From contig NC_092091.1 of the NCBI RefSeq assembly GCF_045679555.1, positions 77,060,461-77,124,460 of the forward strand: a stretch of DNA of 64,000 bases. Reading direction: 5' to 3'. Positions 28,201 to 41,299 of the stretch are shown in pieces. The notes beneath the pieces were generated by a model, which made no database searches, was not told the DNA's origin, and saw only the letters and a program-made list of their open reading frames with translations. How positions within the stretch are numbered: position 1 is the stretch's first letter; each line of letters starts with the position of its first letter. The position numbers and the translations under genes were made by a program. This stretch comes from Salvelinus alpinus (lineage: Eukaryota; Chordata; Actinopteri; Salmoniformes; Salmonidae).

Positions 28201-30174
28201 GAGGACCAAGGTGCAGCGTGGTAAGTGTTCATTATTTTAATTAAAACATGAAACACTTGAAGATAAACGAACAGTCCTGTAATGTGAACACACAAAACAG
28301 AAAACAACCACCCACAAACACAGGTGGGAACAGGCTACCTAAGTATGATTCTCAATCAGAGACAACGATAGACAGCTGCCTCTGATTGAGAACCATACCA
28401 GGCCAAACACATAGAAATACAAAACAAGGACAACATAGAACACCAGACATAGAATGCCCACCCAAACTCACGCCCTGACCAACCAAAATAGAGACATAAA
28501 AAGGATCTCTACGGTCAGGGCGTGACACATTGTCAGCGGAAAAATCTATAAACACACTGTCTGTATCTGAAATGACAATGAAATTATTGGAGAAATTATT
28601 TTCTTGTATGTAATTTTCTGTTGATATGGATTGATATGTAATAAACATGATGCCATGTGCGGCAAGACGCAGACAGATGCATTCCATTGGGGAAGGGAAA
28701 CAGGAGTTAACCATGTTTAATTAACCCTGTTAGTCTATAATTATCGGTTGGAACTAAGTACTGACCCACTGGACAAAAACTGTCTGAATCAATGTTGTTT
28801 CCACATCATTTCAAGCCAAAACATCCACGTAATTGACGTTGAATCAACGTGGAAAACGAATTGGATTTGCAAAGTCATCAACGTAAGAGTATTTCATATA
28901 TTGTTACCCCAAACGTTTTACTTAAATCCAATGACATGGTGATTTTTTGGTTTGTTATTGATTTAGCGTTGAATTCACGTCAGTTGACAACTCAACCAAA
29001 TGTAAATCAAAACTAGACGTTGAACTGACGTCTGTGCCCAGTGGGGACGTTCCAACCTTTGACCTGTTTAACTGCCGGTATAAATGTCTGCTGGTGTTGA
29101 ATGTGGTTCAGGTTTGACGCCAAACACACTGTGTCTCTGTGACACTCTGATTCTATAGCAGCTGATGATGAGAATTCCTACAAGTCTCTCAGGCTGGTGT
29201 TTCCAGAATCTTCTGTGATAATGTGATTAACATTAGAAATGTTCTCTGCTTCTGTTCTGGAGGTTCTCCCTGAACTCTTGTAATAAACCGGATAGATTTT
29301 TGATAGATTTTTATCAATGACTGCTCTCCTTTAGGTTCACCTGGAAATTCCTTTCCCCCCCCCGTCCCAGTGCACTACTTTAGACCGGGGCTCATACCGT
29401 AGGGCTCTGGTCAACAGTAGTACACTATAGGGAATAGGGTGCTATTTCAGACAAAGACATTGTTGCAAAAACGACACTCACCAGTTAGTTGACCCAAAAA
29501 TAAATGATGGGTATCAATAAAAAATGTTAACAATAATAAAACATTCTCACGTGGCCAGGAGCCTGGTCGCCATTGTGCCGAAGTGGTCGAACAGGAAGCC
29601 CAGAGGGAAACGCAGGAAGTTCATGGAGAAGGAGGCGACGGTGAAGACCAGAGAGAACTGTTCATCCTGGCCACTACAGTCTGAGAGAGATAGAGATGGA
29701 GGGATGGGGGAGAGAGAGAACTGTTCATCCTGTCTCCTGTATGCTACATTTTGGGATGGGAGAGAGGGCGAGAAGGAAAGATGGATGGAGACCAGAGAGA
29801 ACTGTTCATCCTGTCTACTGGTGTCTCAGAGAGAGAGGAGGGATGGGGGAGAGAGCTTTTGTGAACTTCAGTCGCTTTTGTGTGTGTGAGAAAGAGGTTG
29901 TGTGTGTGTGAGAGAGAAAGTGTGTGCGAGCTCATGACTCACCTGACTGTATGATGTTATCACCGGGCCGCTCCCCTGACAACGTGATAATGTCACCGGG
30001 GTCGGTGGCGTTGGCAGTGATGTCACAGAGGTCACTGAAGTAGCCGTCATTCTTAAGGATGAACACCAGCGACGCCCAGCCGTACGCTATCCCCGAGAAA
30101 CACAGGTTTTCAACGAATCCCGAGGCCACCGTCAAACTGTGGCGCAGCTTGGCCCCGCCCCCACACCCCAGCAT
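20985..30174 (-). CDS. slc43a3: SLC43A3-type solute carrier, copy B (12 coding exons)
   Basis: Exons 5'->3': 30174-29943, 29680-29551, 26044-25998, 25879-25803, 25698-25606, 25170-25031, 24812-24697, 24407-24264, 24059-23952, 22092-21906, 21611-21488, 21140-20985; 517 residues. Nine exons have exactly the lengths of copy A (130, 47, 77, 93, 140, 144, 108, 187, 124) and all phases agree, so this is a tandem duplicate. Key matches: [75 protein letters not shown] and [20 protein letters not shown]. Exon 7 (cytosolic loop) has a poor acceptor in purine-rich sequence, so its 5' border is only the phase-consistent choice. The exon-4 region ([17 protein letters not shown]) differs from copy A (LSFIAVGGILFLITNIQ), suggesting functional divergence. 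Likely an intact membrane transporter; substrate unknown. Confidence 0.92.
22474..22765. mobile_element. Salmonid MITE, second copy (inverted relative to 16.6 kb)
   Basis: Same family as 16,582-16,842: AAGCAATAAGGCCTGAGG at one end and a TATACCACGGCTGTCAGCCA block near the other. Located in intron 9 of slc43a3 copy B. Confidence 0.8.
22815..23878. repeat. Minisatellite, about 59-bp unit, split by a SINE
   Basis: Units contain TTGTCTATCACTAGCAGCAC, CATATCACCAGGTAACATTG and TGACTGTGTGTAAATG. About four copies lie left and seven right of the SINE at 23,032-23,518. Located in intron 9 of slc43a3 copy B. Confidence 0.9.
23032..23518 (+). mobile_element. tRNA-derived SINE, near full length
   Basis: The head GCCTCCCGGGTGGCGCAGTG and B-box-like GGGTTCGCGCCC mark a tRNA-derived promoter. 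The body continues (AATTGGCTTAGCGTCGTCCG, TTTCCTCCGACACATTGGTG) to an A-rich tail near 23,490-23,519. It is flanked by a direct repeat of the target, ACATTGTGACTGTG, on both sides, so it inserted into an already existing minisatellite. Confidence 0.9.
25171..25290. repeat. (GA)n-rich simple repeat
   Basis: GA dinucleotides directly next to exon 6 of slc43a3 copy B (exon border at 25170). On the gene strand this is a CT tract serving as the polypyrimidine tract. Confidence 0.9.
25311..25570. repeat. Minisatellite, about 67-bp unit, 4 copies
   Basis: Repeats of CAGGAAGTCAGGAGGTTTT ... CATTAAACATGTCCCACATT in intron 5 of slc43a3 copy B. Confidence 0.85.
26060..26225. repeat. G-rich minisatellite, about 27-32-bp unit, ~5 copies
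   Basis: Units of GGTGGTAGGGGCGAGGGAGG followed by CAGGTGAGG. The frequent CAGGTGAGG is on the opposite strand to the transporter gene. Confidence 0.85.
26281..27753 (+). mobile_element. Tc1-like transposon, inactive copy
   Basis: Begins ACAGTGCTTTCGGATAGTAT and carries a decayed transposase on the plus strand: the DNA-binding part near 26,640-26,960 ([35 protein letters not shown]) and part of the DDE core near 27,117-27,305 ([18 protein letters not shown]). Frames change between these parts and stops occur, so no transposase is made. The right end stops at GTAACAAAATGTGGAAAA, so the last part of the terminal repeat is missing. It lies in intron 2 of slc43a3 copy B. Confidence 0.85.
27755..28165 (+). 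mobile_element. LINE 3' tail
   Basis: The non-LTR retrotransposon 3' end is recognisable by GCAAATGAGAACTTGTTCTC, CTACCTGGTTGAATAAAG and an A-rich (ATAAAA)n tail. No coding part is left. It abuts the Tc1 copy on its left. Confidence 0.65.
28178..28527. mobile_element. Probable solo LTR (Ty3/gypsy-like), fossil
   Basis: A 350-bp dispersed sequence with TGTCACG ... CGTGACA ends and a 5-bp direct repeat (CATTG) on both sides. TG...CA ends with a 5-bp target duplication fit a solo LTR; no internal genes are present. A MITE is the alternative. Orientation not decided. Confidence 0.5.
28766..29046. mobile_element. MITE with inverted ends
   Basis: The left end CCCACTGGACAAAAACTG is mirrored by the right end GTCTGTGCCCAGTGGGG. 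Internal inverted pieces include AATTGACGTTGAATCAACGT and GACGTTGAACTGACGT. Non-coding. Confidence 0.75.
29367..29455. mobile_element. Short palindromic MITE-like repeat
   Basis: CAGTGCACTACTTTAGACC paired with CAACAGTAGTACACTATAGG and GGAATAGGGTGCTATTTCAG. Same family as 20,790 and 30,570. Confidence 0.65.
29640..29842 (-). repeat. Short array repeating the exon-2 acceptor region of slc43a3 copy B
   Basis: The real exon 2 starts at 29680. Its first bases (gene strand CAGGATGAACAGTTCTCTCT) recur in diverged form near 29,717-29,740 and 29,787-29,830, each with flanking purine-rich intron. The third copy keeps a TCTGAGACACC stretch where the acceptor should be. This corresponds to the larger array at the same position in copy A. 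Confidence 0.75.
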
Positions 30175-30569
30175 GCTCTCTGCTGCCACTGCCGCTTACT
30201 TCCTGCTTCACTTTCGGGTTCCTCCTATGGGACTTTGTGTTGCTGGTCAGAGGGGTGGTGGTGAAGCTCGGTAGTAGTGGTGGTGGGTCCCTCAATTTCT
30301 GACCACACCATCGGTGCCCCTGTTCAGTCACAGGGGTATTTTTGGAAAGTAAGAGGAGATGAGGCGGGACTAGCGCCAAAATATGAAGTACTAAAAGAAA
30401 TGAGGGCAGTGAACCCCCATGCAGCTAGTTACCTCAAACTTCACTGTGTTGATCTGTATTGACTAGAATTAGTAGAACATGAACACAAACTAGTAGAACT
30501 TCAATAGAACTACTGACAGCCTGACTGCCTGTTAGAGAACACAGGTGAGTCCGTCATGTTTACTACAAC

Positions 30570-30672
30570 TGTGTCCCAAACGGCACACTATTCCCTATAT
30601 AGTGCACTATCTTTGACCAGCCCTGGCCCTGGTAGTGCACTACAGTAAATAGTGAATAGGGTTCCATTAGGA
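30570..30672. mobile_element. Short palindromic MITE-like repeat
   Basis: Contains GTGTCCCAAACGGCACACTA, CCCTATATAGTGCACTA, GGTAGTGCACTACAGTAAAT and AATAGGGTTCCATTAGG; same family as 20,790. Confidence 0.7.
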
Positions 30673-30747
30673 ACTCAGCAGGATTAAAAAGCCAGTATTA
30701 ACCTTAACCTTTCTTTCACTACATCTGGCACTATAGCACTAGGTTCT

Positions 30748-30922
30748 CACACACAGTACACACAGTACACACAGTACACACAGTACAGACAGTACACACA
30801 GTACACATAGTACACACAGTACAGACAGTACACACAGTACACACAGTACACACAGTACAGACAGTACACACAGTGCAGACAGTACAGATAGTACAGACAG
30901 TACACACAGTACACACACACAC
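30748..30922. repeat. Minisatellite/microsatellite, ACACAGTAC unit
   Basis: About 19 copies of a 9-base unit (CACAGTACA) with CAGACAGTA variants. Open frames with Cys-Thr-Val repeats are artefacts. Confidence 0.9.
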
Positions 30923-31026
30923 AGAGGGCACTGCTCCTGAAACTTTATTTCTATGTAACAGCAAATACACTGTTAACCCAGATACACTGGGCACAAAAGC
31001 AAACATACTCACAAGATGCATACTAT

Positions 31027-31171
<145 letters not shown>

Positions 31172-31309
31172 CTACCTGTAGAAGGGCCAACAGTGGAAGC
31201 CTCTGTCGTCTTCTCTCTCAGAACACAGTGTTCATCTTAGTTCTCTGGTCTCTATAGTACCATATAGTTATCTCTGTCTGCTCACTGGTTCAACTTATCT
31301 GACTCATCT

Positions 31310-31895
31310 AACTTATCAAACTGGCTCACTGGTTCAAACTGGCTCACTGGTTCTAACTGGCTCACTGGTTCTAACTGGCTCACTCATTCTAATTGGCACA
31401 CTGGTTCAAACTGGCTCACTGGTTCTAACTGGCTCACTGGTTCTAACTGGCTCACTCATTCTAATTGGCACACTGGTTCTAATTGGCTCACTGGTTCTAA
31501 CTGGCTCACTGGTTCTAATTGGCACACTGGTTCTAATTGGCTCACTGGTTCTAATTGGCTCACTGGTTCTAATTGGCTCACTGGTTCTAATTGGCTCACT
31601 GGTTCTAACTGGCTCACTGGTTCTAATTGGCTCACTGGTTCTAACTGGCTCACTGGTTCTAACTGGCTCACTGGTTCAAACTGGCTCACTGGTTCAAACT
31701 GGCTCACTGGTTCTAACTGGCTCACTGGTTCTAACTGGCTCACTGGTTCTAACCGGCTCACTGGTTCAAACCGGCTCACTGGTTCAAACCGGCTCACTGG
31801 TTCAAACCGGCTCACTGGTTCAAACCGGCTCACTGGTTCTAACCGGCTCACTGGTTCTAACCGGCTCACTGGTTCTAACTGGCTCACTGGTTTAA
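31310..31895. repeat. Minisatellite, 18-bp unit, ~32 copies
   Basis: Units of GGCTCACTGGTTCTAACT with A/T and C/T variants that form blocks of like neighbours. Since 18 is a multiple of three, the minus strand is open for 143 codons as SQLEPV repeats; there is no start context or splice evidence for a gene. Confidence 0.95.
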
Positions 31896-31899
31896 ATTG

Positions 31900-33085
31900 C
31901 TTGCCTCCCTAAAAGGCTGCCCCCCCACCGATTGAAGCCAGGTTCCCAAAGTCCATGTTGTCGGCTGGAGAGAATGCCTCAGCGTGTTCCAGTTGGCAGT
32001 TTTATGCAGAGTCACTGACTGAGGTTGTGTCCTGGTTGCAGCTATGTGCAGGCTGACACGGGAAAAGCCTGACGCTTTATCAGATACATTACTGGCAGTG
32101 GCTGAAGGGAGAGGGGCGGGGGCTTCAGTGTGTCAATCATCCTCTACTTAGGCTCTCATTAGTTCATTGGACTGCCTTGGCTCCTCCCAGTGGTGTGTCT
32201 GTCTGTGGCTGTACCTTCCTTATCCCCAAAGATCCTGCTCTCAGACACACATACAGTTCCTCTGTCTGCCTTCAACAACAGTCCAACCAGACCAGAGGAG
32301 TGCTGTGAGCTGTGACAAGGTCAGAGGTCGTCTCGTCTACTAGCCGCTGTCAGAACTAACAGCTAACAGGTTACAAAGGTTTACGTTAGTTTTAGTTCTG
32401 TTTGTTTACCTCTAGATCTGGTCCATATCATCTGCTTGTTTACACCTAGCTCTGGTGGTTGAGGTATGTCCTCAAAAATTGCATCGTATTAACACATTAA
32501 TCATTTACCACCACAGAATCTTTATCTCAATAATTCCCTCACCTGCAAATCAAAATGTGTTTACACACACACGCGCGCACGCGCGGACACACCCCTGACG
32601 AAAAAATATTGCAGTCAGAATGCAGTTTAACTGCAGTGTTCTGCCAACACTGCGTCCAAAATATAAAAAAATAATGCAATAATTTTGCAGTGTAACTGCA
32701 GTTATCTGTAATTACTGCCTCCACAATGCCACAGTCCACTGCCGTTACTGCACTTTTACTGTAGTTTCAAAACTGCAATCTTTTTTTGTGAGGGACATAA
32801 ATGCATATTGCAACAATAACAGCAGTTGATAATATATGTCATGATCAATGTCATATACATTTGCAGTTCTGAACATTTTTTGGTTTGAAGTAGGCTACTG
32901 TAGGCCTAGTTGAAATCCTGCAAACAGGTCTTTGGAAACATCAGTAAAGCTAAATTAACATCCTAAAGTAGCCTAATAAACATTCACCTCCATATAGTCT
33001 CATTTGGTTTACGTTCAAATTCATATCACTAGGCTACATACATGAAAAACCAACCTCGTTCTTATCTCTGTCAAATCGAACGGAG
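31900..33085. other. Intergenic, no gene seen
   Basis: No coding signal. Near 32,560-32,590 there is a CA/CG alternating stretch (Z-DNA-prone). Near 32,600-32,790 there is an internally repetitive CTGCAG-rich segment (AACTGCAGTGTTCTGC, GCAGTGTAACTGCAGTTA), probably an old dispersed repeat. Confidence 0.5.
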
Positions 33086-33089
33086 TAGG

Positions 33090-34806
33090 CCTAGACTAGG
33101 GTTTGTGTTCTTTAGGTAGGCCTAGACTAGGGTTTGTGTTCTTTAGGTAGGCCTAGACTAGGGTTTGTGTTCTTTAGGTAGGCCTAGACTAGGGTTTGTG
33201 TTCTTTAGGTAGGCCTAGACTAGGGTTTGTGTTCTTTAGGTAGGCCTAGACTAGGGTTTGTGTTCTTTAGGTAGGCCTAGACTAGGGTTTGTGTTCTTTA
33301 GGTAGGCCTAGACTAGGGTTTGTGTTCTTTAGGTAGGCCTAGACTAGGGTTTGTGTTCTTTAGGTAGGCCTAGACTAGGGTTTTGTGTTCTTTAGGTAGG
33401 CCTAGACTAGGGTTTGTGTTCTTTAGGTAGGCCTAGACTAGGGTTTGTGTTCTTTAGGTAGGCCTAGACTAGGGTTTGTGTTCTTTAGGTAGGCCTAGAC
33501 TAGGGTTTGTGTTCTTTAGGTAGGCCTAGACTAGGGTTTGTGTTCTTTAGGTAGGCCTAGACTAGGGTTTGTGTTCTTTAGGTAGGCCTAGACTAGGGTT
33601 TGTGTTCTTTAGGTAGGCCTAGACTAGGGTTTGTGTTCTTTAGGTAGGCCTAGACTAGGGTTTTGTGTTCTTTAGGTAGGCCTAGACTAGGGTTTGTGTT
33701 CTTTAGGTAGGCCTAGACTAGGGTTTGTGTTCTTTAGGTAGGCCTAGACTAGGGTTTGTGTTCTTTAGGTAGGCCTAGACTAGGGTTTGTGTTCTTTAGG
33801 TAGGCCTAGACTAGGGTTTGTGTTCTTTAGGTAGGCCTAGACTAGGGTTTGTGTTCTTTAGGTAGGCCTAGACTAGGGTTTGTGTTCTTTAGGTAGGCCT
33901 AGACTAGGGTTTGTGTTCTTTAGGTAGGCCTAGACTAGGGTTTGTGTTCTTTAGGTAGGCCTAGACTAGGGTTTGTGTTCTTTAGGTAGGCCTAGACTAG
34001 GGTTTGTGTTCTTTAGGTAGGCCTAGACTAGGGTTTGTGTTCTTTAGGTAGGCCTAGACTAGGGTTTGTGTTCTTTAGGTAGGCCTAGACTAGGGTTTGT
34101 GTTCTTTAGGTAGGCCTAGACTAGGGTTTGTGTTCTTTAGGTAGGCCTAGACTAGGGTTTGTGTTCTTTAGGTAGGCCTAGACTAGGGTTTGTGTTCTTT
34201 AGGTAGGCCTAGACTAGGGTTTGTGTTCTTTAGGTAGGCCTAGACTAGGGTTTGTGTTCTTTAGGTAGGCCTAGACTAGGGTTTGTGTTCTTTAGGTAGG
34301 CCTAGACTAGGGTTTGTGTTCTTTAGGTAGGCCTAGACTAGGGTTTGTGTTCTTTAGGTAGGCCTAGACTAGGGTTTGTGTTCTTTAGGTAGGCCTAGAC
34401 TAGGGTTTGTGTTCTTTAGGTAGGCCTAGACTAGGGTTTGTGTTCTTTAGGTAGGCCTAGACTAGGGTTTGTGTTCTTTAGGTAGGCCTAGACTAGGGTT
34501 TGTGTTCTTTAGGTAGGCCTAGACTAGGGTTTTGTGTTCTTTAGGTAGGCCTAGACTAGGGTTTGTGTTCTTTAGGTAGGCCTAGACTAGGGTTTGTGTT
34601 CTTTAGGTAGGCCTAGACTAGGGTTTGTGTTCTTTAGGTAGGCCTAGACTAGGGTTTTGTGTTCTTTAGGTAGGCCTAGACTAGGGTTTGTGTTCTTTAG
34701 GTAGGCCTAGACTAGGGTTTTGTGTTCTTTAGGTAGGCCTAGACTAGGGTTTGTGTTCTTTAGGTAGGCCTAGACTAGGTTTTTGTGTTCTTTAGGTAGG
34801 CCTAGG
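33090..34806. repeat. Satellite-like array, 31-bp unit, ~55 near-identical copies
   Basis: Unit GGTAGGCCTAGACTAGGG + TTTGTGTTCTTTA. Almost every copy is identical; the main variant is one extra T (32 bp) in about six copies. Each unit has an AGGCCT palindrome and a CCTAGACTAGG near-palindrome. The array ends directly beside the Tc1 element at 34,817. Confidence 0.98.
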
Positions 34807-34816
34807 CTACAATATA

Positions 34817-36442
<1,626 letters not shown>

Positions 36443-36812
36443 TACAATAGGCTACTGCTTAATGGACGTGTCAACTACTGATATTACTGTAAATCAGATT
36501 CAGTATACCCAATATAGAGTAGGCTACTGCTCTGGAGAGATATTAACCCAATTTATGTCCATTTCATCATTTTGAGGACAACTAGTACGTCATCACTCTA
36601 TGGATCTTGATGTCAGTGATTTAAGATATGGGTAAATTCCACTCACAGGGCTGTGCTCTGAGCAACTTCCTGTTTTTTCGCTGTCTAAAACTGATCAGAA
36701 CTTAACGGTGAGAGGCGGAGGTAAAAAACAGGAGGATGCCATATCAGTAAGACTGAAGAAGGGGTCCGTCATATGATAGAAGTGCTGCAAGTTCAGTTCA
36801 CTCTTCAGTCTG

Positions 36813-37428
36813 TAGGCTACAGCTCAGTATTTAGACAGTAGACCTGTAGGCTACAGCTCAGTATTTAGACAGTAGACCTGTAGGCTACAGCTCAGTATTT
36901 AGACAGTAGGCCTGTAGGCTACAGCTCAGTATTTAGACAGTAGACCTGTAGGCTACAGCTCAGTATTTAGACAGTAGACCTGTAGGCTACAGCTCAGTAT
37001 TTAGACAGTAGGCATGTAGGCTACAGCTCAGTATTTAGACAGTAGGCCTGTAGGCTACAGCTCAGTATTTAGAGAGTAGACCTGTAGGCTATAGCTCAGT
37101 ATTTAGACAGTAGGCATGTAGGCTACAGCTCAGTATTTAGACAGTAGACCTGTAGGCTACAGCTCAGTATTTATAGAGTAGGCCTGTAGGCTACAGCTCA
37201 GTATTTAGACAGTAGGCATGTAGGCTACAGCTCAGTATTTAGACAGTAGGCCTGTAGGCTACAGCTCAGTATTTAGACAGTAGACGTGTAGGCTACAGCT
37301 CAGTATTTAGAGAGTAGGCCTGTAGGCTACAGCTCAGTATTTAGACAGTAGGCATGTAGGCTACAGCTCAGTATTTAGACAGTAGGCCTGTAGGCTACAG
37401 CTCAGTATTTAGACAGTAGACGTGTAGT
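36813..37428. repeat. Minisatellite, 34-bp unit, ~18 copies
   Basis: Unit CTGTAGGCTACAGCTCAGTA + TTTAGACAGTAGAC with variants GGC/GAC and CAT/CCT arranged in higher-order order. The stretches 36,443-36,812 and 37,430-38,160 show no gene. Confidence 0.95.
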
Positions 37429-38169
37429 AGAGAAAGAAAGGTGTAGTAGAGAAAATGTATATGATGAAAAAAATGATACGTGATTTTAATTTCATATTTT
37501 GGCAACTTTCTCATCAATATTTACTCATAGCTCTTTTCTTGAATTACAGATTTGTACACATGTTGCAGTTTAGTGCTGCTTTGCATAATTAATGTATCCT
37601 ATATCCCATAACCTGTGTTTTTACGAATTTATTGATGTGTCGCAAATGTCACCCTATTTTGACCAGTGCCCTATAGTGCAGTATGTATGGAAAGTGCACT
37701 AAATCAAAAATTGATTGATGTAGAAAATAATTAATGCTTGTGTAAATAATAAATATATATCTGTGTGTTTTTTTGTATCAAATAAACTGTATGTTATCAG
37801 TGCATAGTACACCCATTTAACTGATTCAGAAAATAAAACTGATTCGTGTGCATTACATTTTTATCAAATAAACCACCTTAATTTACAAAGCATGCGGGTG
37901 TTGGGCAATGCGCAACAAATGGTAATTACGGTAAAGAACCCATCCCCTATCCTGTGTGTGTGTGCTCGTCATCTCGCACTAAGGGAAAATAGGAAAACTG
38001 TCGGGAAGGAAGGGGGAAGAGCAGTGAACATACCTATTATCTATTCTAGGTTGGTTCTAAAAGAGTACACAGTCAAGGGGGTCTTAGCTATTCACTTTCA
38101 GCGTTAGTTTACCCATGTTTGTGTAATCTAGGTAAAGCTATTTGGTGAATAGGGGAAATTCGACTTCAC

Positions 38170-38328
38170 TACTCGGTCGTGCAGTGGGCTAAGAACGCCC
38201 AGAATTGGAATTGCAACGACTTTGCTACCGCAGCAGTTGGAAATCTGAGTGTTTCGATAGGCCTGGATCCCTGTTCAAACAACGTCTGGGGACTTGCATG
38301 AAAACAACAAAAGAACCACCCGAAATTG
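38170..38328 (+). other. Candidate 5' UTR exon of ctnnd1
   Basis: Plus-strand segment ending in a donor-like TTG|GTAATTC at 38328/38329, followed by a region rich in GCTAGCTAACGTTAGC palindromes and CpG that often surrounds teleost promoters. It lies about 11 kb upstream of the first coding exon. No direct support; transcript data would decide. Confidence 0.3.
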
Positions 38329-38399
38329 GTAATTCAATACATTGTTTTTCAATCATTTTATTTAAGTGTCTGAACGTATACAAAAAAAGAGTTAACGTT

Positions 38400-38720
38400 A
38401 GATAGTTAGCAAGCGGTCGCTAGCTAACGTTAGCGGTGTTGTAGTTTGGGTAGCTAACGTTAGATGTCTACAGTTAGCGAATTTGTAGCTTAGCTATAAT
38501 ATAGCTACTGTATTCGACTTTGTTTTGCACTCATTGCACTACTGTCCAATAATAGCGACTTGCTTAGTTACCTATTAATAAGCTAACATTAGCATAAAAC
38601 AATCGTCGTTAGCTCGCTAAGTTAGTTTCTGCTAGCAAACCAGCCAACGAGCTAACGTTTGCTTGAGAGCGAGTGTGACGTTTGTCACCTAACGTTGCCC
38701 AACAAGCAATTGAGCTATGT
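38400..38720. promoter_or_regulatory. TAGC/CpG-rich palindromic region
   Basis: Multiple AGCTAACGTTAGC-type inverted motifs and scattered CpG in otherwise AT-rich DNA. Possibly a promoter-proximal region of ctnnd1. 38,720-39,440 shows no gene. Confidence 0.3.
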
Positions 38721-39449
38721 GAAGTTATCAAAATTGTCTACCTAACAAGCATTTTATGGTCTTAAGTTCCATGTATTTCACTGACTCCCGGCAGACAGTA
38801 AGTTGGGCATATTGTAGTCGTTAGGTCAAAGCCCTTCGGGAGAGTGAGCTACCAGATACTCCTCGTCACGGACGTTGGCCAGCCCGCTCACGAAATATGA
38901 GTCAAAGTCCACGTTAGTCATTTTATCATAGGTCTCTATTACATCACCATCATGTGTAGAGGGAGTTTTTGCTGTCTTTCCCCCCCCCCCCGCATGCTGT
39001 TAATGTGTAGCAGTGGTGTAGCGTTAATGACTCTAGTGAGAAGTTGTTCTCGACTAGCCAAGGTAGCTAACTAACGTTACATTGTTTAGGAAGTGTTTGC
39101 TCTGTCCTAAGCTTTATCTCCTGTCATATTTGCCAAGTCTTTGTAAGAAATGCATATGGAAAGGATGGGATAAATCGAGATGTAACCTTATGTGGTGAAG
39201 GCATGAAACACCTGCAAGGTGTACAAACGACTACTGTAACATTACATGGCGGTGTACAGTAATAATTGTCCAACACCATCCGTGTTTGTGTTTTTTCCTT
39301 TTCTGTTATGAAGGCGTGGCTCCCTCTTTCATGTCTTGGATTTCTTTGATATATTCACAATGAGAGCAAGGTGGAAAGGGGGAGGAGAGGAAGAGAATAA
39401 CCTGTTTTGTGGGTCTTGGCCACGTTTTGGAATAGGATGGGTTTACATA

Positions 39450-39612
39450 GTCATTTAGCAGACGCTCTTATCCAGTGTCTTACAAGAGCAATCAGGGTAA
39501 AGTGCCTTGCTCGAGGGCACATTGACATATTTTTCACCTAGTCGGTTCAGGATTTGGACAAGCAACCTTTCGGTTTCTGGCCCAACACTCCTAACCGCTA
39601 GGCTGCCTGCCA
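39450..39612 (-). mobile_element. tRNA-derived SINE (HpaI-type)
   Basis: On the minus strand: GCAGGCAGCCTAGCGGTTAG (A box), CCGAAAGGTTGCTTGTCC (B-box region) and the 3' tail GATAAGAGCGTCTGCTAAAT. This is the common salmonid SINE type. 39,615-40,750 shows no gene. Confidence 0.85.
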
Positions 39613-40754
39613 ATGGGTGGGGTAGAGTCAGGCGTGGTTGTTTCATTTGCGCACTCAAGTTATGTAGAAAGACTTCAGAGTCCAACGGCGATGCCATTGC
39701 CACCTTCTCAGTTTACACTGTTTCAATGCAGGGTCTCCACCAGACGTGACCAGGGCCATGCATTGGTTTGTTCTGCTCTTATATTGTATGCTACAGTTCC
39801 ATGGTTTGTTGCTCCTCACTACCAGTATCTATTGATCAAAAAGAGCACCATACATACACATGTCAAACTATCTTAGCTGTCAGCTGGGGGGTTCCAGCGC
39901 AACACAGCCAAATGTTTGACATTTGTCAACATTGACCAGTTGAAATTTGGGAGAAGGAGAGGGAACGAGTTAGTACATGCTCTCTTTTCAGTAGTTGTAA
40001 TATAAATACCCTCAAATGTCATTTGTGAGATGACTCTGTCGTTGAGTTCATACTAGAAGTTATTTCAAAGTGACTTATTTCAAAGAGTTGTAGCCTAGCA
40101 ATGTAGTAGCCTAGCTCCAGCACACAGTCAGTGCTTTTTATGCCAGGAGTATCATTTATGAACCTCTGTAATGACAGCATTTCAAGTCACGCTATGGGTG
40201 TGGCCCAGACACACGGAAGTCTGCTTTTACTGTATTTGCACCTTCCTAGGTTTGGTGCTACATCTGAGATGTGTTTATATTTGAACTGTTAACTTGGTGT
40301 TAAAAAAATAAATACAAAAATTTGCCGGGTGTTTTCAGAGTGAACATGTCCGCCATTTCATTTCCTGGTCACTTTTACTGGTTGTGCATGACTCCACTCT
40401 ACCTGTATGTAAACAACGGGTGTGGCTATTTCACATTCTCTTCCCTCCATATATTTGATTGAGCATGACATCATACTGCTGTGTATCTGACTCCCTTTTC
40501 CCCAGTCAGAGAATTAACATGTCTAACTTGTTACTGTTGGTTGGATCTTGGAAGGTCTGTCTTGCACTGCTCAACGTGCCTCTACTGTGTGTGTCAGAGG
40601 CCACCATACTCTGGCCAGTATTTAGTTTGCCTGCGGGGAGTGTTACATAGGCGGAAGTCTAGGAGTGGCACTGGTGGTGTTTGGACTGAGGCCAAGGTTA
40701 AAACACACACACCAACTGTCACCAGCCATTCAAATGTGTCTGAGTCAGCAGCAG

Positions 40755-41040
40755 TAGTACAGGGACCAGACTACAACAAGACTTTACCACATAGCACCAG
40801 TACAGGGACCAGACTACAACAATACTTTACCACACAGCACCAGTACAGGGACCAGACTACAACAAGACTTTACCACATAGCACCAGTACAGGGACCAGAC
40901 TACAACAATACTTTACCACACGACCAGACCACAACAATACTTTACCACACAGCACCAGTACAGGGACCAGACCACAACAATACTTTACCACACAGCACCA
41001 GTACAGGGACCAGACCACAACAATGCTTTACCACACAGCA
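40755..41040. repeat. Minisatellite, about 43-bp unit, ~6 copies
   Basis: Units of AGCACCAGTACAGGGACCAG followed by ACTACAACAATACTTTACCA. An open plus frame across it is an artefact. Confidence 0.9.
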
Positions 41041-41299
41041 GCCATGACACTCAGTAAAACACTGTGGAATCAAGTGTGTGTGTGGTCCTTGCATATTACT
41101 ACCCAATCACTATAAAACTATTATTTCCATGTAGTATGGGAACATACTGAGCTTCCACTGACATGAGGCCTGATAACTGCTACTGATTGAGATGACTTTA
41201 GTATCTGGAGATTTAACTGGTCACACTGAGACTCTTTTTTTAGAAAATATTTTATATTTTTGATATTTTCTTCAGGTGTGGTTTATTTTTGATATATTT

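Noticed and set aside
31456-31887. 143-codon frame of SQLEPV repeats
   Set aside because: 18-bp minisatellite with no splice sites or start context for a gene.
33090-34806. CRISPR-like regular array
   Set aside because: Units are contiguous with no spacers and the genome is vertebrate; it is a tandem satellite.
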